A stretch of DNA of 20,747 nt. Source: a virus. Shown here piece after piece: positions 1 to 7,576 of this stretch. The translations under genes were made by a program, and so were the position numbers. The stretch spans positions 1-20,747 of IMG/VR virus record IMGVR_UViG_3300037070_000751; one strand, 5' to 3'. The number at the start of each line of letters is the position of its first letter. Position 1 is the stretch's first letter. A model generated the notes under the pieces. The model was not told the origin of the DNA. It did no database searches and saw only the letters and a list, made by a program, of their open reading frames with translations.

Positions 1-21
1 ATTAGCTATACGTGTGGAGTG

Positions 22-465
22 TTACGCGACTAGCCCTCGATGATTGAGCGCTCGCAGTTCTGCCAGAAGTGGTGCTCTAGCGTCAAGCAGATGCCGTGGC
101 ACACCTAGTGACCGCTTGCCGCGTGGCACCTGAAGATCACCTAGTGCCAAAAGCAACTCGGCCTGTCTCGACTTGACACGCAAATACGGCATCACAAGTC
201 GGATGACGGCAAGCGCCGGCTCCCCATTGATGTACCAAGTGTACATCGGCTTGTGAATAGGCAATCGCGATGCCCTTGGCGCATACAGCTTGCCGCCGAA
301 ATTTGCGCGAACCCAACTCATCAACGGTTGGTTTGAGTTGGCAATAAGCAACCTGCATGACACGCCACGGTTGCCAGTTTTTTTGTTCAGCGAGGCGACT
401 ACAGTAATAGTGCCCTCGCCATCAAGTACGCCGGCCATGTAGGCCAAATCCGTCTCGCTAAGCAC
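22..465 (-). CDS. LAGLIDADG-family homing endonuclease, free-standing
   Basis: The 147-residue product has one LAGLIDADG-type motif near its start: L7-A-Y-M-A-G-V-L-D-G-E-G18, with the acidic D15/E17 at the place of the metal-binding catalytic residue. A basic, hydrophobic remainder follows, including a helix around residues 84-107 (VIRLVMPYLRVKSRQAEL). Single-motif members normally work as homodimers that cut long asymmetric DNA sites. The start is GTG at 465; the next ATG (residue 10) would cut into the motif, so GTG is preferred although no good ribosome binding site is seen. The gene follows the last tail-tip gene after 25 bp in the same direction. There is no sign of an intron or intein around it, so it looks like a free-standing mobile gene. 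The family call is firm; whether it is active cannot be told. Confidence 0.8.
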   Translation of the reverse strand: MLSETDLAYMAGVLDGEGTITVVASLNKKTGNRGVSCRLLIANSNQPLMSWVRANFGGKLYAPRASRLPIHKPMYTWYINGEPALAVIRLVMPYLRVKSRQAELLLALGDLQVPRGKRSLGVPRHLLDARAPLLAELRALNHRGLVA

Positions 466-490
466 GCTTCAATTGTAGTCGATCCTACAG

Positions 491-1228
491 CTAACTGTAC
501 GTGTATCGTGCCGATACGACCGGCACATGCACGCCAGCTACCGTGTTTGCGCCAAGGAACAAGCGAATGATGAACGACCACTGGTCTGCCGTTGTAGCCG
601 CCGGCGTGAATGGTGCGGTGATCCAGTCGTTGTCGCCTTGCAAGCCCTGGAAGTTCGTCAGCCAGTTCGCTCCAGCCGTAGGGCTAACCGAACCGGTTGT
701 GCCGTCTGTGACTGCTGCTGCGTTAGACGGTGCTGCGGCTGGAACACCGGCTGTGTCAACACGTCCGAACGCATTGCCCTTCAGGTAACTGCGAGCCGTT
801 GCGCCGGTGTCAGAGGCATGCCCACCCAGGATGGTGCCGTCGCCTCGCGAGATCGAACCGTGTGCTGTTGACGGATACGCAGTGAAGATTGGGGCAGAGG
901 CGAACGTACCCAGGTTGTCCCAATCGAGACGCAGGAAGCGATACTGAGCCGTGTTGCTGTAGGCAACTGGGGTAGACGTGCCGCCACCAAAGACGCCGAG
1001 TGAGGTAGTGTCAGCCGTGAACACATACAGATAGTCCACGCCTGCCGTGCCTGAGATCGGACGCGTGACTGCAGGCCAGGACGCTGATGCTGTCGCGCCT
1101 TGCGTAGACAGGTCGCTAAAACGTAGCTCCTGCCCTGTGCCTGCGCCGGATGCCGGGACGCTCGTCCACGTCGGAGAAGCATTCGTTCCGGAGTTCAACT
1201 GGAACCTCATAGTTGTGAAGTCGGCCAT
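491..1228 (-). CDS. Unknown tail-tip or decoration protein, beta-rich
   Basis: This 245-residue protein is rich in Ser, Thr, Ala and Gly with scattered aromatics, a composition common in beta-sandwich virion proteins. No enzymatic motif or signal peptide is visible. The start is ATG at 1228 (MADFTTMRF), not the first in-frame codon at 1261. A good Shine-Dalgarno (AGAGGA, 8 bases before) precedes 1228, which then lies 4 bp beyond the stop of the upstream gene at 1233. The gene sits at the end of the tail module next to other small beta-rich proteins, which supports a structural role. I do not recognise a family. Confidence 0.7.
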   Translation of the reverse strand: MADFTTMRFQLNSGTNASPTWTSVPASGAGTGQELRFSDLSTQGATASASWPAVTRPISGTAGVDYLYVFTADTTSLGVFGGGTSTPVAYSNTAQYRFLRLDWDNLGTFASAPIFTAYPSTAHGSISRGDGTILGGHASDTGATARSYLKGNAFGRVDTAGVPAAAPSNAAAVTDGTTGSVSPTAGANWLTNFQGLQGDNDWITAPFTPAATTADQWSFIIRLFLGANTVAGVHVPVVSARYTYS

Positions 1229-1232
1229 AAAT

Positions 1233-1715
1233 CTATTCCTCTTCCAACCAGAACGTGGCACACGCCGTCATATCGTCGGCAAGTGTCGTTTGTTGACGGA
1301 CGATAATCGCTTCACCCTGCTTCGCCTTGGGTGCAAAGTTTGGGTCGGGGAACCACAATTCGTATGGGCTGTTACGGTTGATCCAGCCTATCTCAGCCAT
1401 GGTGATCGCCGTACCGCTGGTGGTTGCGACAGTGGTGCCGTTCGTCTCAGCCGCGAACCCGGCTGTGCTGTCTGCCGAGTCCATCGGCTGGCCGGTGGTG
1501 GCGGTGCCGTTACCGCCAGTAACCGTGGCCGGCAGCCTGATGATGCTGAACCGCAAGCCCTCTTCTGGCGTATCACCGACCTCGCTGATCTGCGAGATGA
1601 GCAGCCCACGCAGCTTGACTGGCTTATCGTCAGCAGGCAGCACCTCTAGCCAATCGGTGTCTGTGCCTGCTGCTGTGACAGTGGCACTGAACGATACCGT
1701 GTAGATCCTGCTCAC
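1233..1715 (-). CDS. Unknown small virion-associated protein, beta-rich
   Basis: The 160-residue product alternates short hydrophobic strands with Thr/Ala/Gly-rich turns (TVSFSATVTAAGTDTDW at the start; a strand-like EAIIVRQQTTLADDM near the end) and finishes with an acidic WLEEE tail. The start is GTG at 1715, overlapping the upstream stop as GTGA, so it is probably translated by reinitiation. No catalytic motif is visible. From its position among tail-tip genes it is probably a structural or decoration subunit. The function is not recognised. Confidence 0.7.
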   Translation of the reverse strand: MSRIYTVSFSATVTAAGTDTDWLEVLPADDKPVKLRGLLISQISEVGDTPEEGLRFSIIRLPATVTGGNGTATTGQPMDSADSTAGFAAETNGTTVATTSGTAITMAEIGWINRNSPYELWFPDPNFAPKAKQGEAIIVRQQTTLADDMTACATFWLEEE

Positions 1716-2419
1716 CAGACCACGCTCCTATTCCACACGCGCCACTGGCGCCGCATTGGTGGTTTTGCTTTCTTCGCGGCGGCGCCATAGGCGTAGCCGG
1801 CCATGATTGTCGACCACGCACTCGACGGGTTGGGCGACCACGTCACCGTTCTATTGCCCGCCGAACCCGAGGCGTTGTGGATGCCATAGCCCGACACGAG
1901 CGAAGCCAGCTCGATGTTCTCCACGAACGTCGGCGTCGTGCCCGATGGCAGTCCCTTGTTATCCCCGACGAACGTACCAACGCCATACGTCACAAGCGCG
2001 TCGGACGTTGTCAGCGTGACACCAAGGATGGTGGCTGTTGTGCTCGTGCCGACGTTAGCTGTGGGCGTCCCGTCGAATGTCGTCCCGGCAGCACTGCCCC
2101 CGCGAAACGCCACACTGACAATGGCGACTCGCCAGATGTTCGAGCCGTCCCAGCTTATATTGAAGTCCGCGCCCTCGCCCGCGTAGAAGGATCGGTACTT
2201 AAGGTGCTGCACATCCGGCGTAGAGCCGGTGCTTGAGTTATCTTCAACGAGCGCCCACGTCCCATTCGAGAAAGTAATGGTCTGGGGCGTATTCGTTTCA
2301 AGATAGACATCGCACTCGAACATGTCGTTGGTCGTGGTCGTCGGGCGCGTGAGCGCCGTCAGCGTCGTGCCCGTCGCATCGCCCAGCGCTTCGGCCGCGC
2401 CCGTTGTTGACCACGCCAT
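1712..2419 (-). CDS. Unknown tail-tip protein with a beta-sandwich look
   Basis: The 235-residue product is Thr-, Ser- and Gly-rich for its first 200 residues, with strand-like stretches such as IWRVAIVSVAFRGG around residues 94-107. It ends in a basic tail with KKAKPPMRRQWR. This composition is typical of phage appendage domains that bind surfaces or stack on the tail tip. The start is ATG at 2419, 3 bp after the upstream stop; the 3' end overlaps the next GTG by 4 bp. No enzyme motif is visible. A role in the virion is inferred from position and composition only. Confidence 0.68.
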   Translation of the reverse strand: MAWSTTGAAEALGDATGTTLTALTRPTTTTNDMFECDVYLETNTPQTITFSNGTWALVEDNSSTGSTPDVQHLKYRSFYAGEGADFNISWDGSNIWRVAIVSVAFRGGSAAGTTFDGTPTANVGTSTTATILGVTLTTSDALVTYGVGTFVGDNKGLPSGTTPTFVENIELASLVSGYGIHNASGSAGNRTVTWSPNPSSAWSTIMAGYAYGAAAKKAKPPMRRQWRVWNRSVVW

Positions 2420-2422
2420 GCG

Positions 2423-2773
2423 CTAGCGAACGTCGTCCCCGCAACGCAGTCGGTAGTCAATACCGTCTGGCCTGCCAGTGACCGGCTGCACGGTGAGCGA
2501 GAGCCGCGCGGCGGCCCCTGTCGGGATATTCTGGCTGAGCGAACCCGCGAAGCCGTCCGCTGGCAGTTGGTTCGACGGCGTGCCGGCGGGCGCGACGACA
2601 GCAGAGAACGTGCGCCCATTGGCCCGCACGGTCGCCGTTACGCGCGTCCACATGGTGGCGTGTGTGTTCGTGCAGATGACGCGCGTCAGCCGCAGGTTGG
2701 TGTCGTCCCATTCGTACGACCAGTTGATCAGGTCATTCCCGCAACCACCGAGTCGCCGTGTTTGAATAGTCAC
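2423..2773 (-). CDS. Unknown small protein of the tail-tip region
   Basis: The 116-residue product reads as one small beta domain (WSYEWDDTNLRLTRV, then VTATVRANGRTF, then RLSLTVQPV), with cysteines at residues 11, 34 and 111. The start is GTG at 2773, the only conventional start between an in-frame TAG just upstream and the body of the protein. No clear Shine-Dalgarno is seen. It follows a 67-bp stretch without genes and a decayed gene fragment, so its 5' end may have been reshaped by the same rearrangement. Function unknown. Confidence 0.6.
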   Translation of the reverse strand: MTIQTRRLGGCGNDLINWSYEWDDTNLRLTRVICTNTHATMWTRVTATVRANGRTFSAVVAPAGTPSNQLPADGFAGSLSQNIPTGAAARLSLTVQPVTGRPDGIDYRLRCGDDVR

Positions 2774-2840
2774 GAACTACACCACGGCTTGGAGATCGAT
2801 TGAATCACGTCACGTTCCCCTTTCTCATTTTAGATACTCA
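2774..2840. other. Intergenic stretch with no recognised element
   Basis: These 67 bp lie between the gene fragment at 2841-2942 and the next gene. On the minus strand they hold an AAAGGGGAA ribosome-binding-like run, but the ATG and GTG codons around it stop within a few codons. I see no promoter, hairpin or terminator. It is best read as debris of the duplication described for the neighbouring fragment. Confidence 0.4.
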
Positions 2841-2942
2841 TCACGTCAACTGCATGCTGGCCATGATCGCGTTGATGCGGAGCGTGCCTGGCGCGGTCAT
2901 GAGGACCGGGTCGTGCCGCTGCCAGAAGCCGTTCGGGATCAT
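2841..2942 (-). pseudogene. C-terminal remnant of a paralogue of the adjacent tail protein
   Basis: This 33-codon frame opens with ATG at 2942 and ends with TGA. Its residues 5-26 fit the pattern G-[FY]-[FW]-Q-R-x2-P-x6-G-T-[FL]-R-[IL]-N-A-[IL], with identical spacing to residues 179-200 of the 206-residue protein encoded just upstream. That is about eleven identities plus conservative changes over 22 positions. It is therefore the last part of a second copy whose front has been lost. It has no own Shine-Dalgarno. A 10-codon frame at 2939-2971 starts in an ATGA overlap with the upstream stop and ends in an ATGA overlap with this ATG, so low-level coupled translation is possible. A surviving short functional peptide is the alternative reading. 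Confidence 0.65.
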
Positions 2943-2967
2943 GCCCAGAAACGGGGTGCAGGCTCGA

Positions 2968-3588
2968 TCATCCGTCCACCATGAAGGTCAGCGCGTTGAG
3001 TCGGAACGTGCCCTGCACTGGGAAGTATGTGGGCGCGATGCGTTGGAAGTACCCAGTTCCTGTAGCGGTCAGATCCAAAACGGTGCCACCTGAAATCGTG
3101 CTGAGCGTAAAGGCGTCCGGGCTCACTGACCCGGCGTAGTAAATCGTGCCTTCCTGTAGCATTCCGTCCGAGGTAAACGGCAGCAGCCCATCGGCTCCGA
3201 CCCAGACCACGAGCGGCTCGCCAGCACCCATGACGCTGGCCGGCGCCTTGAGTTGATTGCTGGACGCGTCGTCGGTCACAAACTGTCGCTGGAAACCAGC
3301 AGCCTCGCCGCCATTCGGCACCATGCCCCAGAACGTGCCGCCCGTGGCTGCGGTCCACAACCCGATCCACGCGACCGTTGCGCCGGCATGCACGTCGAAC
3401 GTGACCAGTTCCACCATCGTCTTGATGCCTTCCACCGCAGGCGTGAACGATGTCGCAATGCGCGAGTAAGCGGGCGAGCCGCCTCCCAACTCTTCCAACC
3501 CGGTCGTGCTGTACGCGTAGTGCAACGACAGCCACGTGACTGCATCGAGCGTGTCCAGCAAGCCATTGCGAGCGGTGGTAGAGAGCAC
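2968..3588 (-). CDS. Phage tail-tip / appendage protein
   Basis: The 206-residue protein begins LSTTARNGLLDTLDAVTWLSLHYA and runs on through GGGSPAYSRIA. This start resembles a group of phage appendage proteins, frequent in actinophages, with an N-terminal 'N-x-(M/L)-L-D-x-L-x..SLHx(A)' segment and a 'GGSPAYxR' turn. The remainder is a beta-rich domain ending at FRLNALTFMVDG. A role at the tail tip is inferred from that resemblance and from its place just after the fibre genes. The start is GTG at 3588, 3 bp after the upstream stop, with AGGTGA some bases further up. A truncated paralogue of its C-terminus lies immediately downstream. Confidence 0.65.
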   Translation of the reverse strand: MLSTTARNGLLDTLDAVTWLSLHYAYSTTGLEELGGGSPAYSRIATSFTPAVEGIKTMVELVTFDVHAGATVAWIGLWTAATGGTFWGMVPNGGEAAGFQRQFVTDDASSNQLKAPASVMGAGEPLVVWVGADGLLPFTSDGMLQEGTIYYAGSVSPDAFTLSTISGGTVLDLTATGTGYFQRIAPTYFPVQGTFRLNALTFMVDG

Positions 3589-3591
3589 TTT

Positions 3592-4155
3592 TTAGCCCGT
3601 CACCTGTGCGGAACTCCGACCACGCTGCGCTCCTGCCCCGGACGCACGCGCTCCCCCTCTGGTATGCAGCACGATGAGCGAGGATGCCCCTCCTTGGTGG
3701 CTCGGCGCCGGGGTAATCTCATGGAGCCAGCAAAGATCAGTCAGATGAAAATTCAGATTTGTCCATGAGCGCGCAGTCAGTGCTGAATTGGCTATCCGAA
3801 ATGACACAGGCTGCGTGAAGTTGAGAGGGCCACCGCTGGTAATGCCATAGAGCGTGATGCCCGTATGCCCCTCAAGGTTCGAGAATGTGGTTACCCTGAT
3901 CCATCCGCGAACCTGATCGAATACCTGGATGTTGAGTTCCTCGCCGCTGTGGCCGGGGTCAGCGCCGAGGAAATCCTCGGCGCCAAATGGGTAGTACGCC
4001 GGTGCTGAGCACAAACCGTTACGCACAAGGCCGTCGAACGGGGTGGTAACGCCCGCATCAAAGATCGACGCAGGAAGCACAAGGGTGACCTCATGCCCCA
4101 CCTGGCCACTGGCAAGCGACCCCGACAGGTTCTGCCAGATCCAGACAATGGTCAT
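3592..4155 (-). CDS. Unknown tail-region protein with an odd arginine/glycine-rich end
   Basis: Residues 1-145 of this 187-residue product look like a normal beta-rich domain (HEVTLVLPASIFDAG, WIRVTTFSNLEG, ITLYGITSGG). The last 35-40 residues change character to Ser/Gly/Arg-rich sequence (HTRGGARASGAGAQRGRSS). That tail may be a disordered extension or the product of a shifted or extended reading frame. The start is ATG at 4155, sharing one base with the upstream stop (TGATG), so translation is coupled to the fibre gene. No family is recognised; a fibre-associated or chaperone role is possible from position only. Confidence 0.6.
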   Translation of the reverse strand: MTIVWIWQNLSGSLASGQVGHEVTLVLPASIFDAGVTTPFDGLVRNGLCSAPAYYPFGAEDFLGADPGHSGEELNIQVFDQVRGWIRVTTFSNLEGHTGITLYGITSGGPLNFTQPVSFRIANSALTARSWTNLNFHLTDLCWLHEITPAPSHQGGASSLIVLHTRGGARASGAGAQRGRSSAQVTG

Positions 4156-5552
4156 CAGGCTTCCTTCCGGATCTCCACGATGCTGAACACCTCAGTGCCC
4201 CACGACATCGCATAGCCGAATCCGTCCGTTGCCCTGGTCGTCTGGCAGCGGTGCTGTAGCTCGATTGCCGATGTGGCCGTCAACGTGAATCGCCCCATTC
4301 CGTGCGCCGTGCCCATCTGCAAACCGGTAAAGCCGGCATAGCTGTTCGTGCCAGTTACCAACGTCGCGACACCTGTGATGTCCTGTATCCGGCACTGATG
4401 TCGGTCGCACGCTGCAGCCGTGCTTGAGAACCGGACGCTATAGGTGCCAGCCGGCAGCGTGATCTGATTCGCGGCAAGGGATGCCATCGAGTGCGTATCT
4501 TCGACCTCGGTGTTGAGGTCGCGTGTGCGCCATGCGCCGCTGGTGAACGTCCCGCCCGACGTGCCACTCGACTTCTGATCTTCGACCCTGACATACGGCA
4601 ATGGTGTCGGCGGTACTGGAATAGCGATCAGGTAGCTGGCGGTGTTCCCTGCGGCATTGTCCGGAACCGCCGCCTTGATCCGACCATTGGCCGCAGACGT
4701 GCTGGCAACGCTGATCTTGTATGTCGTGCTTACCGTTGGCGTAACGGCCCACGATACGGGCAGCGGGAACGGCACACCCGCCGCCTCACTTTCAGACTCA
4801 GCCGATGCCAGAGCCGTGGTCCCATCCCACAACTTTGCGGTGAACTTGGACCCAGCCGCAGTCGTGTCCAGCACCGACACCTGGCCGTACAACTGCCACG
4901 ACCCCGCAGACAGCGTGAGCGTCGGACCGTCGTAGAACGTGTTGGCGCTCGTCATCGTGACATCGGCACCGACCGCGTTGCCCTGTGCCGTGCCTGAACC
5001 GATACCCGTCGCCCCGCCGCCACCCGAGCCCGAAATCTGAGTCCATGTACCTGGCGTGCCGGCCACGGTACACACGTACAGCGTGCCGTCCGAATTGATA
5101 ACCGCATCGCGGAGAGCGAACGTGCCTGAGACGGGCGCACCTGTCGTGTTGCCGCCGACCCAACGTATCGTGTTGGCCGCGCCTGTCATACCTGTAATCT
5201 TGAGGTCGAGTGCGGTTACTTCGCCCGACAGAACCGGGGCCGACGACCATGCGGGATCGGTGCCGTTGGACGCGAGAACCGTGTTATTCGCGCCGACAGC
5301 AAGCCTTGCCAGGACCGTCGCGTTCCTGTAGATCACGTCACCACGCGTCGTCGTTGGGTCCGTCAACGAGGCGATGCTGCCAATGTTCTCCCACGCACTA
5401 TTCGCGGCGTTCCGCTTCTTGAGTTGGAACGGCGCACTGCCTGTCGTATCGACCCAGAACTTGTGAGCGCCGACCGCACCAGGGTCAGACGACTGGACAT
5501 AGGCCGCAGGATGGACAGCTATCGCGCCGGTCAGGTTGTTATGGTCAGGCAT
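4155..5552 (-). CDS. Tail fibre / receptor-binding protein
   Basis: This 465-residue protein reads as a modular fibre. Residues 15-58 (SSDPGAVGAHKFWVDTT, then LKKRNAANSAWENIG) form an attachment segment seen in many phage fibres. Residues 68-103 (TTRGDVIYRNA, LARLAVGANNTVLASNG) match the shaft repeat that often precedes binding domains. A glycine linker at 173-186 is followed by two jelly-roll-like domains, about 187-313 and 318-465. The second contains ITLPAGTYSVRFSSTA and a D-R-H-Q-C-R-I strand, as in C1q/TNF-like trimeric tips. It would form a trimer and contact the host surface. The start is ATG at 5552 with GGGGAG five bases upstream. Domain limits are by eye; the receptor is unknown. 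Confidence 0.8.
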   Translation of the reverse strand: MPDHNNLTGAIAVHPAAYVQSSDPGAVGAHKFWVDTTGSAPFQLKKRNAANSAWENIGSIASLTDPTTTRGDVIYRNATVLARLAVGANNTVLASNGTDPAWSSAPVLSGEVTALDLKITGMTGAANTIRWVGGNTTGAPVSGTFALRDAVINSDGTLYVCTVAGTPGTWTQISGSGGGGATGIGSGTAQGNAVGADVTMTSANTFYDGPTLTLSAGSWQLYGQVSVLDTTAAGSKFTAKLWDGTTALASAESESEAAGVPFPLPVSWAVTPTVSTTYKISVASTSAANGRIKAAVPDNAAGNTASYLIAIPVPPTPLPYVRVEDQKSSGTSGGTFTSGAWRTRDLNTEVEDTHSMASLAANQITLPAGTYSVRFSSTAAACDRHQCRIQDITGVATLVTGTNSYAGFTGLQMGTAHGMGRFTLTATSAIELQHRCQTTRATDGFGYAMSWGTEVFSIVEIRKEA

Positions 5553-5564
5553 TCAAGCTCCCCA

Positions 5565-6158
5565 TCAGGTTCCATACACAATCGGGTTGCCAAAAGCGTC
5601 AGTGACAGCGTTACCTGCTCCATCAAGGACGGAAAACTGATTCGTGGCCGTGTAGTCTCGGCGTACTTTGAGTACAAGGTTGACCCAGGTCGCATCACCG
5701 CTAAACGTCAGCAGGCGTGCAATCAGCGTTGCGCCGCCATCCACATGCGCGAACCAACCAGACAGGCTCGTATTCGCGATTGAGTCAGCAGTGATCGTCG
5801 GCGGGCTTCCCGAACCGTAGACCGGCGACGAGCCGCCGAACGTATCGAATCGCGTCACTTGCAAGTCGAGTTCTGCATCCACGACTTCTGGTTGCCCGGT
5901 TGGGCCACCCGCGTACATATGCGACCAGACGATCTCGCCGGGATCTGGCACTTCGACCAGCACCGGATCAACAGTCGCGACCGTGAGCGGCGACCCACCG
6001 CCACCGAAGTGAAAGACTAAGACATAGGAGCTTGACTGCGCGACCGGCGTTCCCCCGCCGCCCGGAGTCGGGATCGGCGCAGGGGTGACAGTACCAGTGC
6101 CGCGTGCCTTGCCCAGCAGGATCGTGAACGCCGCATCAAGGTCGGTTTCGTACGGCAT
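5565..6158 (-). CDS. Baseplate-associated protein, unknown function
   Basis: The 197-residue product has a short helical start (PYETDLDAAFTILLGKARG), a Pro/Gly linker (residues 25-38) and a beta-rich remainder with GEIVWSHMYAGG, VVDAELDLQVTRFDTFGGS and a final LDGAGNAVTDAFGNP turn. Its place between the hub-like gene and the fibre is where siphophages keep baseplate upper or adaptor proteins. The start is ATG at 6158, directly after the upstream TAG. No enzymatic motif is present. A link between hub and fibre is inferred from order only. Confidence 0.65.
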   Translation of the reverse strand: MPYETDLDAAFTILLGKARGTGTVTPAPIPTPGGGGTPVAQSSSYVLVFHFGGGGSPLTVATVDPVLVEVPDPGEIVWSHMYAGGPTGQPEVVDAELDLQVTRFDTFGGSSPVYGSGSPPTITADSIANTSLSGWFAHVDGGATLIARLLTFSGDATWVNLVLKVRRDYTATNQFSVLDGAGNAVTDAFGNPIVYGT

Positions 6159-7232
6159 CTACACCGGCCCCGTATACCCGCCAGTGGCCGTCGAGCCGCC
6201 GACGTAGTCGTTCGTCTGGGAGAACCACCGCTCATCACATTCACGGACCACCGTGTGCAGCCACAGCTTAGCGTTTGACAGGTCGAGCAGCGTGGAGTTG
6301 ATCTGATGCGTTTGCCCAGGTCCAAATAGATTGTCTCGTGGTGTACGAACGCCGCGCACGCTGATGCTCACCCGGTTGACCTCGGGCTCGACAAAGTCCT
6401 CAGCGACCGTCTGCGCGCTGACGCCGCCGCCAGGGTCAGCATCTAATGCCCGCTCGATCATTTCACTGGAGTACACGAACGGCTCGACCCCAGCCGGCGC
6501 TGGGTCAGGGATCGAGAACTTTACTGCTCCGTTCGCATCGCCAAAATCAAACCCGCTGACCGTGATCGCCGTGTACTTTCCCAACGTGTCGTACTGGGTC
6601 GTTGCACCAGCGAAGATGTCCACGCCCTCGTTGAGGGAATACTGAGCCGTGCCTTGTGGGCGTCCATACACCTGTACCCGCTTCACCGCGCCGCCGATGC
6701 TCTCGATCATCCGGTAGCCCAGGCTAGCCCTGGACAGCCTGACGAGATAGCCGAGTGCTGATTCGCCTTCGCGCCACGTATAAGCATCAGGTGCAAGCGA
6801 CCCGCGAATGATGCCAGTGCCGCCGATGTCCACTGGGTTGAACGTGACGCCAGCCAGAGTCAAAACGGCCTCAGCAATGTCTTCGTCTGTTGCGGGCCCG
6901 CCGACCAGTTCGGACAGCGTGATACCGTTCGTGCGGTTATTGACGTAGCGCTGCGCCTTGAAAAGCGGACCCCTGGCTTGCAGTTCGTACGACGCACCGC
7001 TGTTAGCTGAATCAGCCGTATAGATAAATCCGGTGCCGCTCAGGATATTGTTGGTGCCAGCACCCATCGTCACCGCAAGCACGTCACCCTCTGCCCAGGC
7101 GATGCGCGGGTAGATTTTGACGTAGATCTTGGTGACCGGATCTGTGAACGATGACACCACCCGAGCACGCTGGACGCCAGGGATGGGCGTGCCGTTCAGG
7201 GTCGCTGTGACATACGGCGTGTAGACAGGCAT
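6159..7232 (-). CDS. Baseplate hub / tail-associated protein (gp27/gpD-like)
   Basis: The 357-residue protein has the layout of the hub proteins that close the tail tube. An N-terminal beta domain (NGTPIPGVQRARVVSSF) is followed by a segment with TLAGVTFNPVDIGGTG, the conserved-looking ESALGYLVRLSRASLGYRMIES around residues 157-178 that resembles the 'second tube domain' of gp27/gpD folds, and a C-terminal beta part (RVSISVRGVRTP). The hub would form a trimer under the tail tube and carry the tip proteins. It overlaps the 114-residue gene upstream by 1 bp (TGATG). The assignment rests on length, order and a weak sequence pattern; a plain minor tail protein is the alternative. Confidence 0.6.
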   Translation of the reverse strand: MPVYTPYVTATLNGTPIPGVQRARVVSSFTDPVTKIYVKIYPRIAWAEGDVLAVTMGAGTNNILSGTGFIYTADSANSGASYELQARGPLFKAQRYVNNRTNGITLSELVGGPATDEDIAEAVLTLAGVTFNPVDIGGTGIIRGSLAPDAYTWREGESALGYLVRLSRASLGYRMIESIGGAVKRVQVYGRPQGTAQYSLNEGVDIFAGATTQYDTLGKYTAITVSGFDFGDANGAVKFSIPDPAPAGVEPFVYSSEMIERALDADPGGGVSAQTVAEDFVEPEVNRVSISVRGVRTPRDNLFGPGQTHQINSTLLDLSNAKLWLHTVVRECDERWFSQTNDYVGGSTATGGYTGPV

Positions 7233-7576
7233 CAGTACAGGACAAACTGCGCCGTACAGGTCACCTCACCACTCATCCAGGGAGGCTCAGCCGCAACCCT
7301 GATGAGCACAGCCTGGACCTGAGCGGTATCTAGATTCTCAACCAGCAGCCAGCCAGCGCGCGCGCGCATCGACCTGAATTTTAGGAAGTCTGCGCGGTTC
7401 GCGAACATAGCCTTGAACGAGCGCCGCGTCTCGCGTTGACCGCCGATGCTGACAGCCACCGAATCACCGCCAGGGAAGCCCAGCACGCCGACCTCAGAGA
7501 CTGCTTCCTCAGACCAGCCGTCAGTCGTCGCCGTGAAGGACACCGTGTTGGTTGCCGTCGTGAACGTGCTGCTCAC
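7232..7576 (-). CDS. Small distal tail / tail-tip protein
   Basis: The 114-residue product lies directly after the tape measure, where siphophages encode the distal tail (Dit) protein or a small baseplate substitute. It contains GVLGFPGGDSVAVSIGGQRETRRSF and a short helix FLKFRSMRARAGW, ending in the strand TCTAQFVLY. It is shorter than usual Dit proteins, which are often above 200 residues, so it may be only the tube-like domain. The start is GTG at 7576, overlapping the tape measure stop as GTGA. Order gives the role; sequence alone does not. Confidence 0.6.
   Translation of the reverse strand: MSSTFTTATNTVSFTATTDGWSEEAVSEVGVLGFPGGDSVAVSIGGQRETRRSFKAMFANRADFLKFRSMRARAGWLLVENLDTAQVQAVLIRVAAEPPWMSGEVTCTAQFVLY

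Noticed and set aside
466-490. Possible terminator TGTAG-TCGATC-CTACA between the last tip gene and the endonuclease gene
   Set aside because: The stem is only five base pairs with a six-base loop and no T run, too weak to call.
1047-1649. Plus-strand open frame of 200 codons
   Set aside because: It crosses two coupled minus-strand genes and has no domain, start signal or neighbour support.
3253-3768. Plus-strand open frame (171 codons) opposite two tail-tip genes
   Set aside because: Its product is Arg/His/Cys-rich with no recognisable domain; the minus-strand genes explain the sequence better.
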